Source of the DNA: Pseudomonadota bacterium
Lineage (GTDB): Bacteria > Pseudomonadota > Gammaproteobacteria > Xanthomonadales > Xanthomonadaceae
Reading direction: 5' to 3'
Assembly (NCBI GenBank): GCA_018242425.1
Contig: JAFEBX010000011.1
Coordinates: forward strand, 124,001-188,000
DNA: 64,000 bases
In this document: positions 31,571-40,607 of the stretch, one piece after another
Numbering within the stretch: position 1 is the stretch's first letter
Layout: the number at the start of each line of letters is the position of its first letter
Program-made: the position numbers and the translations under genes
The notes under the pieces: generated by a model
Seen by the model: the letters and a program-made list of their open reading frames with translations, nothing else
What the model was told of the DNA's origin: nothing
The model's database searches: none

Positions 31571-32395
31571 TCAGTTCGAGTAGGAATGTTCGTCGTCGGG
31601 GAAGCTGCCATCGCGCACCGCCGCGCAGTACGCCTGCACCGCCCCTGCCACCGACCCGCCTTCGACAAGGAAATCGCGGACGAAACGCGGGCGGCGATGC
31701 CCGCTGTCGAGGCCCAGCATGTCATGCAGCACCAGCACCTGGCCGTCACAGCGCGAGCCGGCGCCGATCCCGATGGTGGGGATGTCGAGCATTGCGGTGA
31801 TCTCCGCCGCCAGTGGCGACGGCACCGCTTCCAGCACCAGCAGGGTCGCGCCGGCGGCCTGTACCGCGAGCGCATCCTGCTTCAGTTTCGCGGCCGCGGC
31901 ATCATCGCGCCCCTGCACCTTGAAGCCGCCGAAGCGCAGCACCGACTGCGGCGTCAGCCCGAGGTGCGCGCACACCGGGATTTCCCGTTCGACCAGATGA
32001 CGAATCACGTCGAGCTTGTGGCCCGCGCCTTCCAGCTTGACCATGCCGGCACCGGTCTGGAGGAAATGCGTCGCGGCATCGAGTGCGCGATCCTCGCTGG
32101 CGTCGGCCTGGAACGGAAAATCGGCGATCACCAGCGCGCGTTGCACCGCACGGCTGACGCAGCCGGTGTGGTAGGCGATGTCGTCGACGGTCACGCCCAG
32201 CGTGTTGGCCTGCCCCTGCACCACCATGCCCAGCGAATCGCCGACGAGGATGAGGTCGACGCCATTGACGTCCATCACCCGCGCGAATCCGGCGTCATAG
32301 GCCGTCAGCATCGTCAGGCGCTTGCCGGCCTGCTTCATCGCATGCAGGTCGGGCACCGTGACCGGTTTGGAGTCGCCAGCTCGCGAGGGTTTCAT
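31571..32395 (-). CDS. panB: 3-methyl-2-oxobutanoate hydroxymethyltransferase
   Basis: PanB makes ketopantoate from alpha-ketoisovalerate and methylene-tetrahydrofolate. The 274-residue product shows [13 protein letters not shown] with the conserved aspartate, [13 protein letters not shown] with the metal-binding aspartate, KLEGAGHK near 120, and the [22 protein letters not shown] signature. It follows folK by 21 bases on the same strand, linking folate and pantothenate synthesis in one transcript. Confidence 0.97.
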   Translation of the reverse strand: MKPSRAGDSKPVTVPDLHAMKQAGKRLTMLTAYDAGFARVMDVNGVDLILVGDSLGMVVQGQANTLGVTVDDIAYHTGCVSRAVQRALVIADFPFQADASEDRALDAATHFLQTGAGMVKLEGAGHKLDVIRHLVEREIPVCAHLGLTPQSVLRFGGFKVQGRDDAAAAKLKQDALAVQAAGATLLVLEAVPSPLAAEITAMLDIPTIGIGAGSRCDGQVLVLHDMLGLDSGHRRPRFVRDFLVEGGSVAGAVQAYCAAVRDGSFPDDEHSYSN

Positions 32396-32416
32396 CGGAA
32401 GCTCCTGAGGGGGCGA

Positions 32417-32935
32417 CTAGCCTACCCGACCGGCGATGACCGCGGCGACATCAGCCGGGTCGAGTGCAGCCAGGGCCTGCCGGGCCGGTCCAATCCCCGG
32501 GATCGTTGCATCCGGCCACACGTCCAGCAACGGCACCAGCGCGAACGCGCGTTCGTGCAGGCGCGGATGCGGCAGCTGCAAGCCATCCCCGGCGATCACG
32601 GCATCACCGCACAGCAGCAGGTCGAGATCGAGGCGGCGCGGCCCCCAGCGCGTTTCGCGGCTGCGATCACGCCCGGCTTCGCGTTCGACCACCAACAGCA
32701 ATTCCATCAATTCCCGGGGTGGCAGCGTGGCGTCGAACGCCGCCACCGCATTGAGAAAGCGATCCTGTTCGATGCCGCCCCATGGCGCGGTGGCATACAG
32801 CGGCGACAACGCGATGTTGGCGATGCCGGGCTCATCGCCCAGGCGTTCGATGGCGAAACGAAAGGCTTGCGCGACGTCGCCGACATTGCCGCCCAGGCCG
32901 ATGGCAGCCCGCGCCACGCGGACCGCGGCGGTCAT
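32417..32935 (-). CDS. folK: 6-hydroxymethyl-7,8-dihydropterin pyrophosphokinase
   Basis: FolK transfers pyrophosphate from ATP to hydroxymethyl-dihydropterin in folate synthesis. The 172-residue product has IGLGGNVGDV near the N-terminus, the SPLYATAPWGG pterin-binding region, and the family signature RWGPRRLDLDLLL with the two magnesium-binding aspartates. HPRLHERAFALVPL follows. The ATG overlaps the pcnB stop by four bases, the same pcnB-folK order as in E. coli. Confidence 0.97.
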   Translation of the reverse strand: MTAAVRVARAAIGLGGNVGDVAQAFRFAIERLGDEPGIANIALSPLYATAPWGGIEQDRFLNAVAAFDATLPPRELMELLLVVEREAGRDRSRETRWGPRRLDLDLLLCGDAVIAGDGLQLPHPRLHERAFALVPLLDVWPDATIPGIGPARQALAALDPADVAAVIAGRVG

Positions 32936-34206
32936 GAACGTCGGCGGCGCCGGCGTGGCGGGCGCGATGGCTCCTCGCCACCTTCATCGTCGTCGTGCGA
33001 TTCCGGCGCGTGCGGCATGCCGGCCTGCAATTCCGCCCAATAGGCGACATCGCTGGCGTGGTTCGGCGTGGCGCGTTCGCGCAGCTTGAGGAAATCGAAC
33101 GCCGCCCGGAAACGCGGATGGACGATGAAGCGCCCGGTGCGCTTGCGTTGCGCGAAACGCGGTTGCAGCAACCAGATTTCCTGCATCGGCAGCGAGAACC
33201 GTCGCGGCAATGCCACGACCTGGGTGAGGTGCAGCGTGACGCGGTCGGCGGCGCGTCGTTGCGCTTCCGCCGCGTGCATGCCCTGTCCTTCCAGCTGCGC
33301 CAGCGATCGGCAATACGCCGGCCACAGCAGCACGGCGAACAGGAAGGCCGGCGAGACCGGTTCGTCGGCAGCGACGCGGGCATCGGTCCCGGCGAGGCCG
33401 GCGATCACCATCCGCCGCAATGCGCCGCTGCGATTCGACGCCAGCGCCTTTGCGGTTTCCGGGAACAGCACGGCGAGCAGGCCATGGCGTTCCAGACCCT
33501 CGAAACTCGCGACGGCATGGCCGGACAGGAACAACTTGAGGCATTCGTCGAACAGGCGCGCCGGCGCCGCCTGCAGCAGCAGCGATGCCAGCGACGCGAT
33601 CGGTGCCGCGGTGTCTTCGGCGATGGTGAATCCGAGCTTGGACGACAGCCGCACCGCGCGCAGCATCCGCACCGGATCCTCGCGATAACGGGTTTCGGCG
33701 TCGCCGATCATGCGCATGCGTCGCGCGATCACGTCATCGTAGCCGCCGACGTAATCGTGGATCGAGAAATCGGCGATGTTGTAGTACAGCGCGTTCGCGG
33801 TGAAATCGCGGCGGACCGCGTCTTCCTCGATGCTGCCGTAGACGTTGTCGCGCAGCACGCGGCCGTCGTCGTGGACCTCGCGATCGCCACTGCCGTCATC
33901 CGACGACGCACGGAAGGTCGCGACCTCGATGATCTCGCGACCGAACACCACATGCGCCAGGCGGAAACGGCGGCCGATCAACCGGCAATTGCGGAACAGC
34001 GCGCGCACCTGCTCCGGCGTGGCATCGGTGGCGACGTCGAAATCCTTGGGCTGGATGCCGGCGATCAGGTCGCGCACCGCGCCGCCGACCAGGAATGCGG
34101 CGTGGCCGGCCTCGTGCAGCCGGTACAACACGCGCAGCGCGTTCGGGCTGATCGCCTTGCGCGAGACCGTGTGCTGGTCACGCGTGATGATTCGAAGCTG
34201 GCTCAA
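32932..34206 (-). CDS. pcnB: Poly(A) polymerase I
   Basis: PcnB adds 3' poly(A) tails that promote RNA decay. The 424-residue product has LVGGAVRDLIAG at about residues 39-50, then catalytic D55 and D57 in KDFDVATDAT, and RRDFTANALYYN further on. These are hallmarks of the class II nucleotidyltransferases. The PcnB-specific EQVRALFRNCRLIGRRFRLAH argues against CCA transferase. A basic arginine-rich C-terminus is RRRRR-type, as in E. coli. The start codon is TTG at 34206 with GGGGCG upstream. It heads the pcnB-folK-pan-pgi run. Confidence 0.94.
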   Translation of the reverse strand: MSQLRIITRDQHTVSRKAISPNALRVLYRLHEAGHAAFLVGGAVRDLIAGIQPKDFDVATDATPEQVRALFRNCRLIGRRFRLAHVVFGREIIEVATFRASSDDGSGDREVHDDGRVLRDNVYGSIEEDAVRRDFTANALYYNIADFSIHDYVGGYDDVIARRMRMIGDAETRYREDPVRMLRAVRLSSKLGFTIAEDTAAPIASLASLLLQAAPARLFDECLKLFLSGHAVASFEGLERHGLLAVLFPETAKALASNRSGALRRMVIAGLAGTDARVAADEPVSPAFLFAVLLWPAYCRSLAQLEGQGMHAAEAQRRAADRVTLHLTQVVALPRRFSLPMQEIWLLQPRFAQRKRTGRFIVHPRFRAAFDFLKLRERATPNHASDVAYWAELQAGMPHAPESHDDDEGGEEPSRPPRRRRRRS

Positions 34207-34261
34207 GCGATCGCCCCGTGGTGGATGCGCCGGGCGTCATGACTGAATGGGTACATCATCC

Positions 34262-34270
34262 TGCTATACT
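34262..34270 (+). promoter_or_regulatory. Extended -10 promoter element for tRNA-Glu
   Basis: TGCTATACT is an extended -10 (TGn-TATACT) 60 bases before the tRNA-Glu gene. The -35 region is weak (CTGAAT at 34243-34248). The intervening bases 34271-34329 would be the 5' leader removed in tRNA processing. Confidence 0.5.
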
Positions 34271-34329
34271 AACAAGCTACCGACTCGTCCAGTCGGGATC
34301 CCCGGCACAGCCCGGAGATCGACGTTTTT

Positions 34330-34405
34330 GCTCCCTTCGTCTAGAGGCCTAGGACGTGGCCCTCTCAAGGCTAAAACACGGGTTCGAATCCCGTAGGGAG
34401 CGCCA
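34330..34405 (+). tRNA. tRNA-Glu (anticodon CUC)
   Basis: The cloverleaf is complete. Acceptor GCTCCCT pairs with AGGGAGC, and the D arm TCTAGAGGCCTAGGAC is typical of glutamate tRNAs. The anticodon loop is CTCTCAA with anticodon CTC at 34364-34366. The T arm has GGTTCGAATCCC, the discriminator is G, and CCA is encoded at 34403-34405. It reads GAG codons. A terminator follows seven bases later. Confidence 0.97.
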
Positions 34406-34411
34406 TACAAA

Positions 34412-34436
34412 CCCCACGCGCAAGCGTGGGGTTTTT
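34412..34436 (+). terminator. Intrinsic terminator after tRNA-Glu
   Basis: CCCCACGC (34412-34419), loop GCAA, and GCGTGGGG (34424-34431) are followed by five T residues. It ends the tRNA transcript just before the fdxA promoter region. Confidence 0.9.
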
Positions 34437-34443
34437 GTTGCCG

Positions 34444-34449
34444 TAAAAT
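34444..34449 (+). promoter_or_regulatory. fdxA: Candidate -10 hexamer TAAAAT for fdxA
   Basis: TAAAAT lies 28 bases before the fdxA ATG, immediately after the tRNA terminator. The -35 position would fall within that terminator hairpin and shows no match. Confidence 0.35.
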
Positions 34450-34477
34450 ACCCGCCAGGCTTCCGTGAACCCGCTCC

Positions 34478-34801
34478 ATGCCCTTCGTCGTCACCGATAA
34501 CTGCATCAAGTGCAAATACACCGATTGCGTCGAGGTGTGCCCGGTCGACTGTTTCCACGAGGGCCCGAACTTCCTGGTGATCGATCCCGACGAGTGCATC
34601 GACTGCACCCTGTGCGAACCGGAATGCCCGGCCAATGCGATCTTCGCCGAGGACGACGTCCCCGCCGGGCAGGAGAACTACGTGTCGCTCAATGCCGAGT
34701 TGTCGAAAGACTGGCCGGTGATCACCACCCGCAAGGATCCGCCGCCGGATGCCGCGGACTGGGACGGCAAGCCGAACAAGTTGCCGCACCTGGAACGCTG
34801 A
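34478..34801 (+). CDS. fdxA: Ferredoxin FdxA (7Fe, 3Fe-4S plus 4Fe-4S)
   Basis: FdxA-type ferredoxins are small cytoplasmic electron carriers. The 107-residue protein has the first cluster motif [18 protein letters not shown] (C9, C12-type spacing with an insertion, as in 7Fe ferredoxins) and the second motif [12 protein letters not shown] near residues 40-51. The C-terminal tail with [12 protein letters not shown] is typical of Azotobacter-type FdI. It is a single-gene unit between the tRNA terminator and a strong terminator shared with the bamC-like gene. Confidence 0.95.
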   Translation: MPFVVTDNCIKCKYTDCVEVCPVDCFHEGPNFLVIDPDECIDCTLCEPECPANAIFAEDDVPAGQENYVSLNAELSKDWPVITTRKDPPPDAADWDGKPNKLPHLER

Positions 34802-34823
34802 ACTTCCGGCGGTGATTGAAACG

Positions 34824-34850
34824 AAAACGGGCGCCAATGGCGCCCGTTTT
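34824..34850. terminator. Bidirectional terminator between fdxA and bamC-like gene
   Basis: AAAACGGGCGCC (34824-34835) and GGCGCCCGTTTT (34839-34850) form a 12-bp stem with a 3-nt loop, giving T-runs on both strands. It lies between convergent genes. Sixteen bases at its left side recur in the terminator after rplI. Confidence 0.92.
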
Positions 34851-34870
34851 GCATGAGCCGAACCGGCCGA

Positions 34871-35401
34871 TTACTTGGCGAGCGCGGCCTTGAGGTCGGC
34901 GATGACCTTGGTCGCTTCGGCACTCGCATCGATACTGCCGCGCGGATCGATCGCCGAGACATGCACGCCATCGGTCACGGTCGCGGTACGGATCAGGAAA
35001 TCGTGGCCGGAATACGAGACGTCGAAGGTTCCCAGCAGCTGCGACTTGTTCTTGACGGTCGCGCCCTGCACGCCCGCCAGCGCGGTACCGAGCTTGTTGA
35101 AGACGTCGTCACGGGTGCCCGGCACGATGAAGGCGCTGGCGCTTTCACGCGGTGCGACCGGCGTGACCGAACCGCGCGGCTGGACCTGCGAAGCCGAGAC
35201 GCTGCTGCCACCGCTGGGGAGGTTCATCGCGGCATCGGCCGAGGGACGGTCGAGATCCGGCGGCACTTCCAGCGGACGCGCTTCGGCGGCGAGCTTGTAG
35301 GCCTCGGTCCTGTGCTTCTTGCCGTGGAACAAGCTGCAGCCGGACGTGGAGAGGACGGCGACGGCGAGCGCGGCCAGAGCGAGACGGGTGCGAACTTGCA
35401 T
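34871..35401 (-). CDS. BamC/NlpB-like outer-membrane lipoprotein
   Basis: BamC is an accessory lipoprotein of the BAM complex that inserts beta-barrel proteins into the outer membrane. The 176-residue product has a lipoprotein signal (MQVRTRLALAALAVAVLS) with lipobox STSGC at C22. The KLAAEARPLEVPPDLDRPS segment resembles the unstructured N-terminal part of BamC. It is shorter than E. coli BamC (344) and contains only one helix-grip-like domain. The main support is position: it lies 49 bases downstream of dapA, as bamC does in E. coli. Homology should be treated as likely rather than proven. Confidence 0.7.
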   Translation of the reverse strand: MQVRTRLALAALAVAVLSTSGCSLFHGKKHRTEAYKLAAEARPLEVPPDLDRPSADAAMNLPSGGSSVSASQVQPRGSVTPVAPRESASAFIVPGTRDDVFNKLGTALAGVQGATVKNKSQLLGTFDVSYSGHDFLIRTATVTDGVHVSAIDPRGSIDASAEATKVIADLKAALAK

Positions 35402-35450
35402 GGGACAGCGTTCTCCGGAAATCGGTACGAATGGGTATTTCTTGGATGAT

Positions 35451-36350
35451 TCAGGCGGCTTCGAGGTCGCCGACCGCGGCAGCCATCGCGGCCAGTCCGG
35501 CGCGTGGTCCCGAGGACAGCGGAAGCAGAGGCAGCCGCAGGCCGTGACCATACCCGAACTCGGCCAGCAATGCCTTGATCGGGATGGGGTTGGGTTCAGC
35601 GGCGAGAAAGGCATACAACGCACGCATCCGCCCGTCCTGCGCATGGGCATCGGCGGCGTTGCCGCCCCTGGCGAGGTCGAACAGACGGCGAAATGCGCGC
35701 GGCGCGGCGTTGGATCCCACCGACACCAGGCCATCGGCACCGCCGAGGATGGCGCGGCAGGCGGTCGGGTCATCTCCGCTCAATATCGCGAACTGCGGCG
35801 AGCGCAGGGCCAACAGGGCCTGCATGCGGGCCTCGGCATCGACCGCTTCCTTGATGCCGATGATGCCGGGGTGCCCGGCGAGCTCGGCCACGGTTTCGGG
35901 CTGCATGTCGCAGCCGGTGCGGCCGGGCACGTTGTAGAGCACCACCGGCAGCCCACCCTGCTCGGCCACCGCGCGGAAATGCGCGACCAGGCCGGCCTGG
36001 GTCGGGCGCACGTAGGGCGGCGTGACCACAAGGGCTGCATCGGCGCCGGACTGCATGGCCCGACGGGTCAGCGCGATGGTCTTGGCGGTGTTCGAGGTGC
36101 CGGTTCCGGCCAGCACCGGGACGCGCCCGGCGACCTGGCGGACCGCCGCCTGAAGCAGGGCGTCGTATTCGGAATCGTCCAGGGCATTGGCCTCGCCGGT
36201 CGAACCGGCGACCACCAAGGCGTGGATACCGCCTTCGAGCTGTTGCGCGATGAGCCTGGACCAGGCGTCGAAGTCGACGGCGCCCGCTTCGGTGAAGGGG
36301 GTCGCCAGTGCCGTGATGATGCCGGAGAGCTGCAAGAGAACCGCCCGCAA
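35451..36350 (-). CDS. dapA: 4-hydroxy-tetrahydrodipicolinate synthase
   Basis: DapA condenses pyruvate and aspartate semialdehyde, the first committed step of lysine and diaminopimelate synthesis. The product has the [14 protein letters not shown] block, [24 protein letters not shown] with the catalytic tyrosine, and [12 protein letters not shown] with the Schiff-base lysine. Both candidate starts are TTG: 36350 (299 residues) or 36335, which gives the more conserved [14 protein letters not shown] and 294 residues. A rare start codon may hold translation low. It is divergent from gcvR and is followed by the bamC-like gene. Confidence 0.95.
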   Translation of the reverse strand: MRAVLLQLSGIITALATPFTEAGAVDFDAWSRLIAQQLEGGIHALVVAGSTGEANALDDSEYDALLQAAVRQVAGRVPVLAGTGTSNTAKTIALTRRAMQSGADAALVVTPPYVRPTQAGLVAHFRAVAEQGGLPVVLYNVPGRTGCDMQPETVAELAGHPGIIGIKEAVDAEARMQALLALRSPQFAILSGDDPTACRAILGGADGLVSVGSNAAPRAFRRLFDLARGGNAADAHAQDGRMRALYAFLAAEPNPIPIKALLAEFGYGHGLRLPLLPLSSGPRAGLAAMAAAVGDLEAA

Positions 36351-36377
36351 GGGGTCGAAAGCCAGCCCTCATGTTAC

Positions 36378-36407
36378 TTGCGGCGTGAAATGACCGGCAA
36401 GTATCCT
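36378..36407 (+). promoter_or_regulatory. gcvR: Candidate promoter for gcvR-bcp
   Basis: TTGCGG (36378-36383) and TATCCT (36402-36407) are 18 bp apart, in the 112-base region between dapA and gcvR. The predicted leader to the TTG start would be about 50 nt. Confidence 0.4.
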
Positions 36408-36462
36408 GTCACTGTCGGCGCTCGGCCGGCGCCTGGGCGGACCGCCGCCGGACACGAACACT

Positions 36463-37023
36463 TTGAGCGATACCGCCGCACGCCCCACGGGCAACGAGAA
36501 CCACCTGCTCATCAACGCCTATGCGACGCACCCAGACTCGCCGCTGCTGCCGGTCTCACGGCGCATCAGCGATTCCGGTTGCAACCTGGTGGATGCGCGC
36601 CTGAGCACGGTCGGCCGCGATGTCTCGGCAAGCATGCTCGCGGTGGGATCGTGGGATGCCATCGCCAAACTCGAAGCGATGCTCTCCCGCCTCGAACGCG
36701 AAGAGGGCTACAAGCTCAACTGGTACCGCACCGGCCCCAAGCCGCTGCAGTCCAACCTCATTCCCTACATCGTCGAAGTGGTCGCCGCCGACAAGCCGGG
36801 CATCCTGTTCCAGCTCGCCGATTTCTTCGATCGCCAGGGCATCACCGTCGAGAACCTGCATTGCTCGCGCTATCGCGCGATGCAGACCGGCGCCGAGATG
36901 TTCACCGCGCAACTCACCATCGGCGTGCCGGCCGACATGCACATCGCCGGGCTGCGCGATGATTTCCTCGAATTCTCCGATCGCCTCAATCTCGACGCGA
37001 TCATGGACCCGATGAAGTTCTGA
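36463..37023 (+). CDS. gcvR: Glycine cleavage system regulator GcvR-like, two ACT domains
   Basis: GcvR binds GcvA and represses the glycine cleavage operon in E. coli when glycine is scarce. The 186-residue product has a first ACT-like domain (about 14-85, NHLLINAYATHPDSPLL) and a second (about 98-175, IVEVVAADKPGILFQLADFF). It starts with TTG 36463, and no in-frame ATG is near. It lies 19 bases before bcp, opposite dapA, the same order as in E. coli (bamC-dapA / gcvR-bcp). No gcvA or gcv operon is in the window. Confidence 0.88.
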   Translation: MSDTAARPTGNENHLLINAYATHPDSPLLPVSRRISDSGCNLVDARLSTVGRDVSASMLAVGSWDAIAKLEAMLSRLEREEGYKLNWYRTGPKPLQSNLIPYIVEVVAADKPGILFQLADFFDRQGITVENLHCSRYRAMQTGAEMFTAQLTIGVPADMHIAGLRDDFLEFSDRLNLDAIMDPMKF

Positions 37024-37042
37024 CCGGATAGACGCACAGATA

Positions 37043-37525
37043 ATGACCATCAGCGTTGGCAAGGCCGTCCCCAAGCCCGTCCTCGAACTGCCGTTGGCAC
37101 TGGGCGATGGATCGACCGCCACGCTCGCCGATTTCGCCGGCCGCTGGATCGTCCTCTACTTCTATCCGAAGGATTCCACGCCCGGCTGCACCACCGAGGG
37201 CATCGATTTCCAGGCGCTGCTGCCGAAGTTCCGCAAGCTCGGTGCCGACGTGATCGGCGTCTCGCGCGACTCGGTGAAATCGCACGCCAACTTCTGCGCC
37301 AAGCAGGGCTTCGCTTTCCCGCTGGTCAGCGACGGCGACGAGGCGCTGTGCCGCGCCTTCGGCGTGATCCAGATGAAGAAGCTCTATGGCCGCGAATTCG
37401 AGGGGATCGTGCGCAGCACGTACCTCATCGACCCGCAGGGCAAGGTCGCGCAGGCCTGGCAGCCGGTGAAGGTCACCGGGCATGCGCAGGCCGTGCTCGA
37501 TGCGCTCAAGGAGCGCGCCAACTGA
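37043..37525 (+). CDS. bcp: Thioredoxin-dependent peroxiredoxin Bcp/PrxQ
   Basis: Bcp/PrxQ reduces hydroperoxides in the cytoplasm using thioredoxin. The 160-residue product has the peroxidatic cysteine C49 in YPKDSTPGCTTEG. The usual E. coli partner cysteine five residues on is missing. Instead C85 (SHANFCAKQ) is present, the 49/85 pair matching the C48/C84 disulfide described for Xanthomonas campestris PrxQ. C103 is a third cysteine. It follows gcvR closely and precedes phoH by 37 bases. Confidence 0.95.
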   Translation: MTISVGKAVPKPVLELPLALGDGSTATLADFAGRWIVLYFYPKDSTPGCTTEGIDFQALLPKFRKLGADVIGVSRDSVKSHANFCAKQGFAFPLVSDGDEALCRAFGVIQMKKLYGREFEGIVRSTYLIDPQGKVAQAWQPVKVTGHAQAVLDALKERAN

Positions 37526-37562
37526 CCGCATCACTCCTCCACCACAAAGGGAATCCGTCCGC

Positions 37563-38963
37563 ATGACCAAGGGCAAGCGCATCTACGTGCTGGATACCAA
37601 CGTGCTGATGCACGATCCCACCGCCCTGTTCAAGTTCGAGGAACACGACGTGTTCCTGCCGATGCAGGTGATCGAGGAGCTCGACAACGGCAAGAAAGGC
37701 ACGTCGGAAGCGAGTCGCAATGCGCGCCAGGTCAGCCGCTTCATCAACGAACTGATCGAGGAACAGGGCACCGACAAGATCGCGACCGGATTGAAGCTGC
37801 GCCCGCCGGGCGGCCTGCAGTTGCGCGCGGAAGGCGCCAGCGGCGTGCTGCGCTTCCAGACCAGCGATTTCGGCGGCGGCAAGGTGATGGGCACGGTGAT
37901 GCCCGACAACCACATCCTCGCCGCGATCCTCTCGCTGCAGTCGCACGAGCCGGAAACGCCGGTGGTGTTCGTGTCCAAGGACATCAACCTGCGGATCAAG
38001 GCGGCGATCGCCGGCATCATCAGCGAGGATTACGAAAACGATCGCGCGCTCGACGACTTCAACCTGCTCTTCACCGGCTCGCAGGCGCTGCCCGAGGATT
38101 TCTGGACGCGCAACGGCAAGGACCTGAAGTCGTGGACCGACAAGGGGCGCACCTTCTACGAAGTGGCGATGGCCGAGGGCGACGACTGGCACGCCAACCA
38201 GTTCCTCTACCTGCCCGGCGACGAGCAGTCCGAGTTCCGCGTGGCGAAGATCGCCGACGGCAAGGCGGTGCTGCAGATCGTTGACGATTTCCGTTCGCAC
38301 CAGCACGCGGTCTGGGGCATCAGCGCACGCAATCGCGAGCAGAATTTCGCGCTCAACGCGCTGATGGATCCCGAGATCGATTTCGTCACCCTGCTCGGCA
38401 CCGCCGGCACCGGCAAGACGCTGCTGACGCTGGCGGCCGGCCTTGCGCAGACGATGGATGCGCAGCGCTACCGCGAAATCATCATGACCCGCGCGACGGT
38501 GAGCGTCGGCGAGGACATCGGCTTCCTGCCCGGCACCGAAGAGGAAAAGATGACGCCGTGGATGGGCGCGCTGACCGACAACCTCGAAGTGCTGATGCCG
38601 AACAACAAGGAAGGCGGATCGTGGGGCCGTGCCGCCACCAATGACCTGCTGGCCTCGCGCATCAAGATCCGTTCGATGAACTTCATGCGCGGCCGCACCT
38701 TCCTCAGCCGCTACCTGATCCTCGACGAAGCGCAGAACCTGACGCCGAAGCAGATGAAGACACTGATCACGCGCGCAGGCCCGGGCACCAAGATCGTCTG
38801 TCTTGGCAACGTCGAGCAGATCGACACGCCCTACCTCACCGAAACGACATCGGGCCTGACCTACGTCGTCGATCGCTTCAAGAACTGGGAGCACAGCGCG
38901 CATGTGACCCTGCGTCGCGGCGAGCGTTCGCGCCTGGCGGACCAGGCGTCGGAAGTGCTGTAA
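37563..38963 (+). CDS. phoH: PhoH-family ATPase with N-terminal PIN domain
   Basis: PIN-PhoH (PhoH2-type) proteins combine an RNase-like PIN domain with a RecA-like ATPase; mycobacterial members are RNA helicase/ribonucleases. The 466-residue product has PIN acidic residues in YVLDTNVLMHD (residues 8-18), VIEELDNGKK, and VFVSKDINLRIKA. The PhoH part has Walker A LGTAGTGKTLL near residue 280 and Walker B ILDEAQNLTPKQMKT near residue 385. ATG 37563 is chosen, with AAAGGGA upstream. It lies between bcp and a DUF1275 gene. The cellular role here is not known. Confidence 0.92.
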   Translation: MTKGKRIYVLDTNVLMHDPTALFKFEEHDVFLPMQVIEELDNGKKGTSEASRNARQVSRFINELIEEQGTDKIATGLKLRPPGGLQLRAEGASGVLRFQTSDFGGGKVMGTVMPDNHILAAILSLQSHEPETPVVFVSKDINLRIKAAIAGIISEDYENDRALDDFNLLFTGSQALPEDFWTRNGKDLKSWTDKGRTFYEVAMAEGDDWHANQFLYLPGDEQSEFRVAKIADGKAVLQIVDDFRSHQHAVWGISARNREQNFALNALMDPEIDFVTLLGTAGTGKTLLTLAAGLAQTMDAQRYREIIMTRATVSVGEDIGFLPGTEEEKMTPWMGALTDNLEVLMPNNKEGGSWGRAATNDLLASRIKIRSMNFMRGRTFLSRYLILDEAQNLTPKQMKTLITRAGPGTKIVCLGNVEQIDTPYLTETTSGLTYVVDRFKNWEHSAHVTLRRGERSRLADQASEVL

Positions 38964-38969
38964 CCGCGA

Positions 38970-39650
38970 ATGGGCGTGTCGGTGCCGCGATGGGTGTGGA
39001 TCGGTGCGGGCGCGCTGGCCTGCATCGCCGGCATGATCAACGTCGTCGGCTTCCTCGGTTTCGAGCACCAGGCGATCACCCACCTCACCGGCACCACCAG
39101 CCTGCTGGGTGCGGCGATCGCCCATGGCGACATCCGGGCGATATCGCGGCTGGGCGGCATGGCGCTGGCCTTCCTCGCCGGCGCGGCGTTGAGCGGCATG
39201 ATCGTGCAGGACAGCACGCTTCGGCTTGGTCGCCGTTACGGCGTCGTCCTGATGATCGAATCGATCCTGCTGTTCGTCGCCGTGCCGTTGTTCAACGCGC
39301 AAGCCATCGCCGGACCGTTGCTCGCCGCGGTCGCCTGTGGCCTGCAGAACGCGATGGCGACGACCTTCAGCGGTGCAGTGATCCGCACCACCCATCTGAG
39401 CGGGATGTTCACCGATCTCGGAATCGGCATCGGCCATGCGCTGCGCGGGATGCCGTTGCAACACCGACGCCTGCTGCTGAGCGCACTGATCATCTCCAGC
39501 TTCCTCCTGGGCGGCATCATCGGTGGCTGGCTGTTCGTGCGGATCGGCTATGACGCATTGCTGATCCCGGCGGCGATGACCGGCCTCGTCGGCATCGGTT
39601 ACTTCTTCTATCGGCAATTTGCCCTGCTGCACACCCGGGCAGACACATGA
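38970..39650 (+). CDS. DUF1275 (YoaK-like) membrane protein
   Basis: DUF1275 proteins are polytopic inner-membrane proteins of unknown function. The 226-residue product has about six hydrophobic segments. The family motifs are [11 protein letters not shown] near residue 21, [11 protein letters not shown] at about 37-47, and [23 protein letters not shown] at about 123-145. It starts six bases after phoH, and its stop overlaps the thiD ATG (ATGA). No function follows from the context. Confidence 0.87.
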   Translation: MGVSVPRWVWIGAGALACIAGMINVVGFLGFEHQAITHLTGTTSLLGAAIAHGDIRAISRLGGMALAFLAGAALSGMIVQDSTLRLGRRYGVVLMIESILLFVAVPLFNAQAIAGPLLAAVACGLQNAMATTFSGAVIRTTHLSGMFTDLGIGIGHALRGMPLQHRRLLLSALIISSFLLGGIIGGWLFVRIGYDALLIPAAMTGLVGIGYFFYRQFALLHTRADT

Positions 39651-40450
39651 TTCCCTCCGTCCTCACCATTGCCGGCAGTGATTCCGGTGGCGGCGCCGGC
39701 ATCCAGGCCGATCTCAAGACCTTCGCCGCGCATGGCGTGCATGGGCTTTCCGCGATCGCCGCGCTCACCGCGCAGAACACCCGCGGCGTGACTGCCGTGC
39801 ACGTACCGCCGGTCGAATTCCTGCGCGCGCAACTCGCCGCCTGCTTCGACGACTTCGACGTGCGCGCGGTGAAGATCGGCATGCTCGCCAACCGCGACGT
39901 GATCGATACGGTGGTCGATGCGTTGGTTGTCCAACGTGCTGCGCGCCCCGACCTCGCCATCGTCCTCGACCCGGTGATGATCGCGACTTCCGGCGCGAAA
40001 CTGCTGGAAGACGGCGCGATCACCGCGCTGCGCACGCGACTGATGCCTCTGGCGACGGTGGTGACGCCAAATGTCCCGGAAGCGGAAGCGCTGGGTTCCG
40101 GAACGATCCGCAATCGCGACGATCTCGAACCTGCGGCAACGACCTTGCTGGCATCAGGCGCACAGGCGGTCTTCCTGAAAGGCGGCCACGTGCCCGGCGA
40201 TCCGGTGCGCGACCTCTATCTCGGAGCGGATGGTGCGGCATCGATCGAGCACGCGCGCATCGACATCGAGGGCCACGGCACCGGCTGCACGCTGTCCTCG
40301 GCGATCGCCGCCAATCTCGCGCTCGGCCTGCCGCCGCGCGAAGCCTGCCTCGCCGCATCGGACTACGTCCATCGCGCCCTGCTCGCCGGAACGCAGCCGG
40401 GATCGGGCGGATTGACCGTGCTTGGGCATTGGCAGGCTCGAAACGCCTGA
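39647..40450 (+). CDS. thiD: Hydroxymethylpyrimidine / phosphomethylpyrimidine kinase
   Basis: ThiD phosphorylates HMP and HMP-P in thiamine synthesis or salvage. The 267-residue product has the N-terminal [25 protein letters not shown] block (split here at residues 5-25), [36 protein letters not shown], and [13 protein letters not shown] near the C-terminus with the catalytic aspartate region. No other thi gene is in the window. The start overlaps the DUF1275 stop. Confidence 0.95.
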   Translation: MIPSVLTIAGSDSGGGAGIQADLKTFAAHGVHGLSAIAALTAQNTRGVTAVHVPPVEFLRAQLAACFDDFDVRAVKIGMLANRDVIDTVVDALVVQRAARPDLAIVLDPVMIATSGAKLLEDGAITALRTRLMPLATVVTPNVPEAEALGSGTIRNRDDLEPAATTLLASGAQAVFLKGGHVPGDPVRDLYLGADGAASIEHARIDIEGHGTGCTLSSAIAANLALGLPPREACLAASDYVHRALLAGTQPGSGGLTVLGHWQARNA

Positions 40451-40512
40451 AAATCCCGGCGAATCGTCACGATGCGACATCGCGACCCGTTCTCTGCGAA
40501 AATTGCGGTCTT

Positions 40513-40589
40513 GGCCCCGTAGCTCAGCTGGATAGAGCGTCCCCCTCCTAAGGGGAAGGTCGTGCGTTCGAATCGCGCCGGGGCCGCCA
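40513..40589 (+). tRNA. tRNA-Arg (anticodon CCU)
   Basis: Acceptor GGCCCCG pairs with CGGGGCC. The D arm is GCTCAGCTGGATAGAGC. The anticodon stem TCCCC/GGGGA holds the loop CTCCTAA, with CCT at 40547-40549, reading the rare AGG codon. The T arm has GTTCGAATCGCG, the discriminator is G, and CCA is encoded at 40587-40589. It lies between thiD and the aldehyde dehydrogenase gene. Confidence 0.97.
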
Positions 40590-40607
40590 TTTTTCCTTGG
40601 AGATCCC

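Noticed and set aside
31355..33043. A 562-codon plus-strand frame over panC, panB and folK
   Set aside because: All three minus-strand genes have intact catalytic motifs. The plus frame has none.
37506..39632. A 708-codon frame antisense to phoH and the DUF1275 gene
   Set aside because: It covers two well-supported sense genes, is rich in His/Gln/Arg as expected for a shadow frame, and has no motif.
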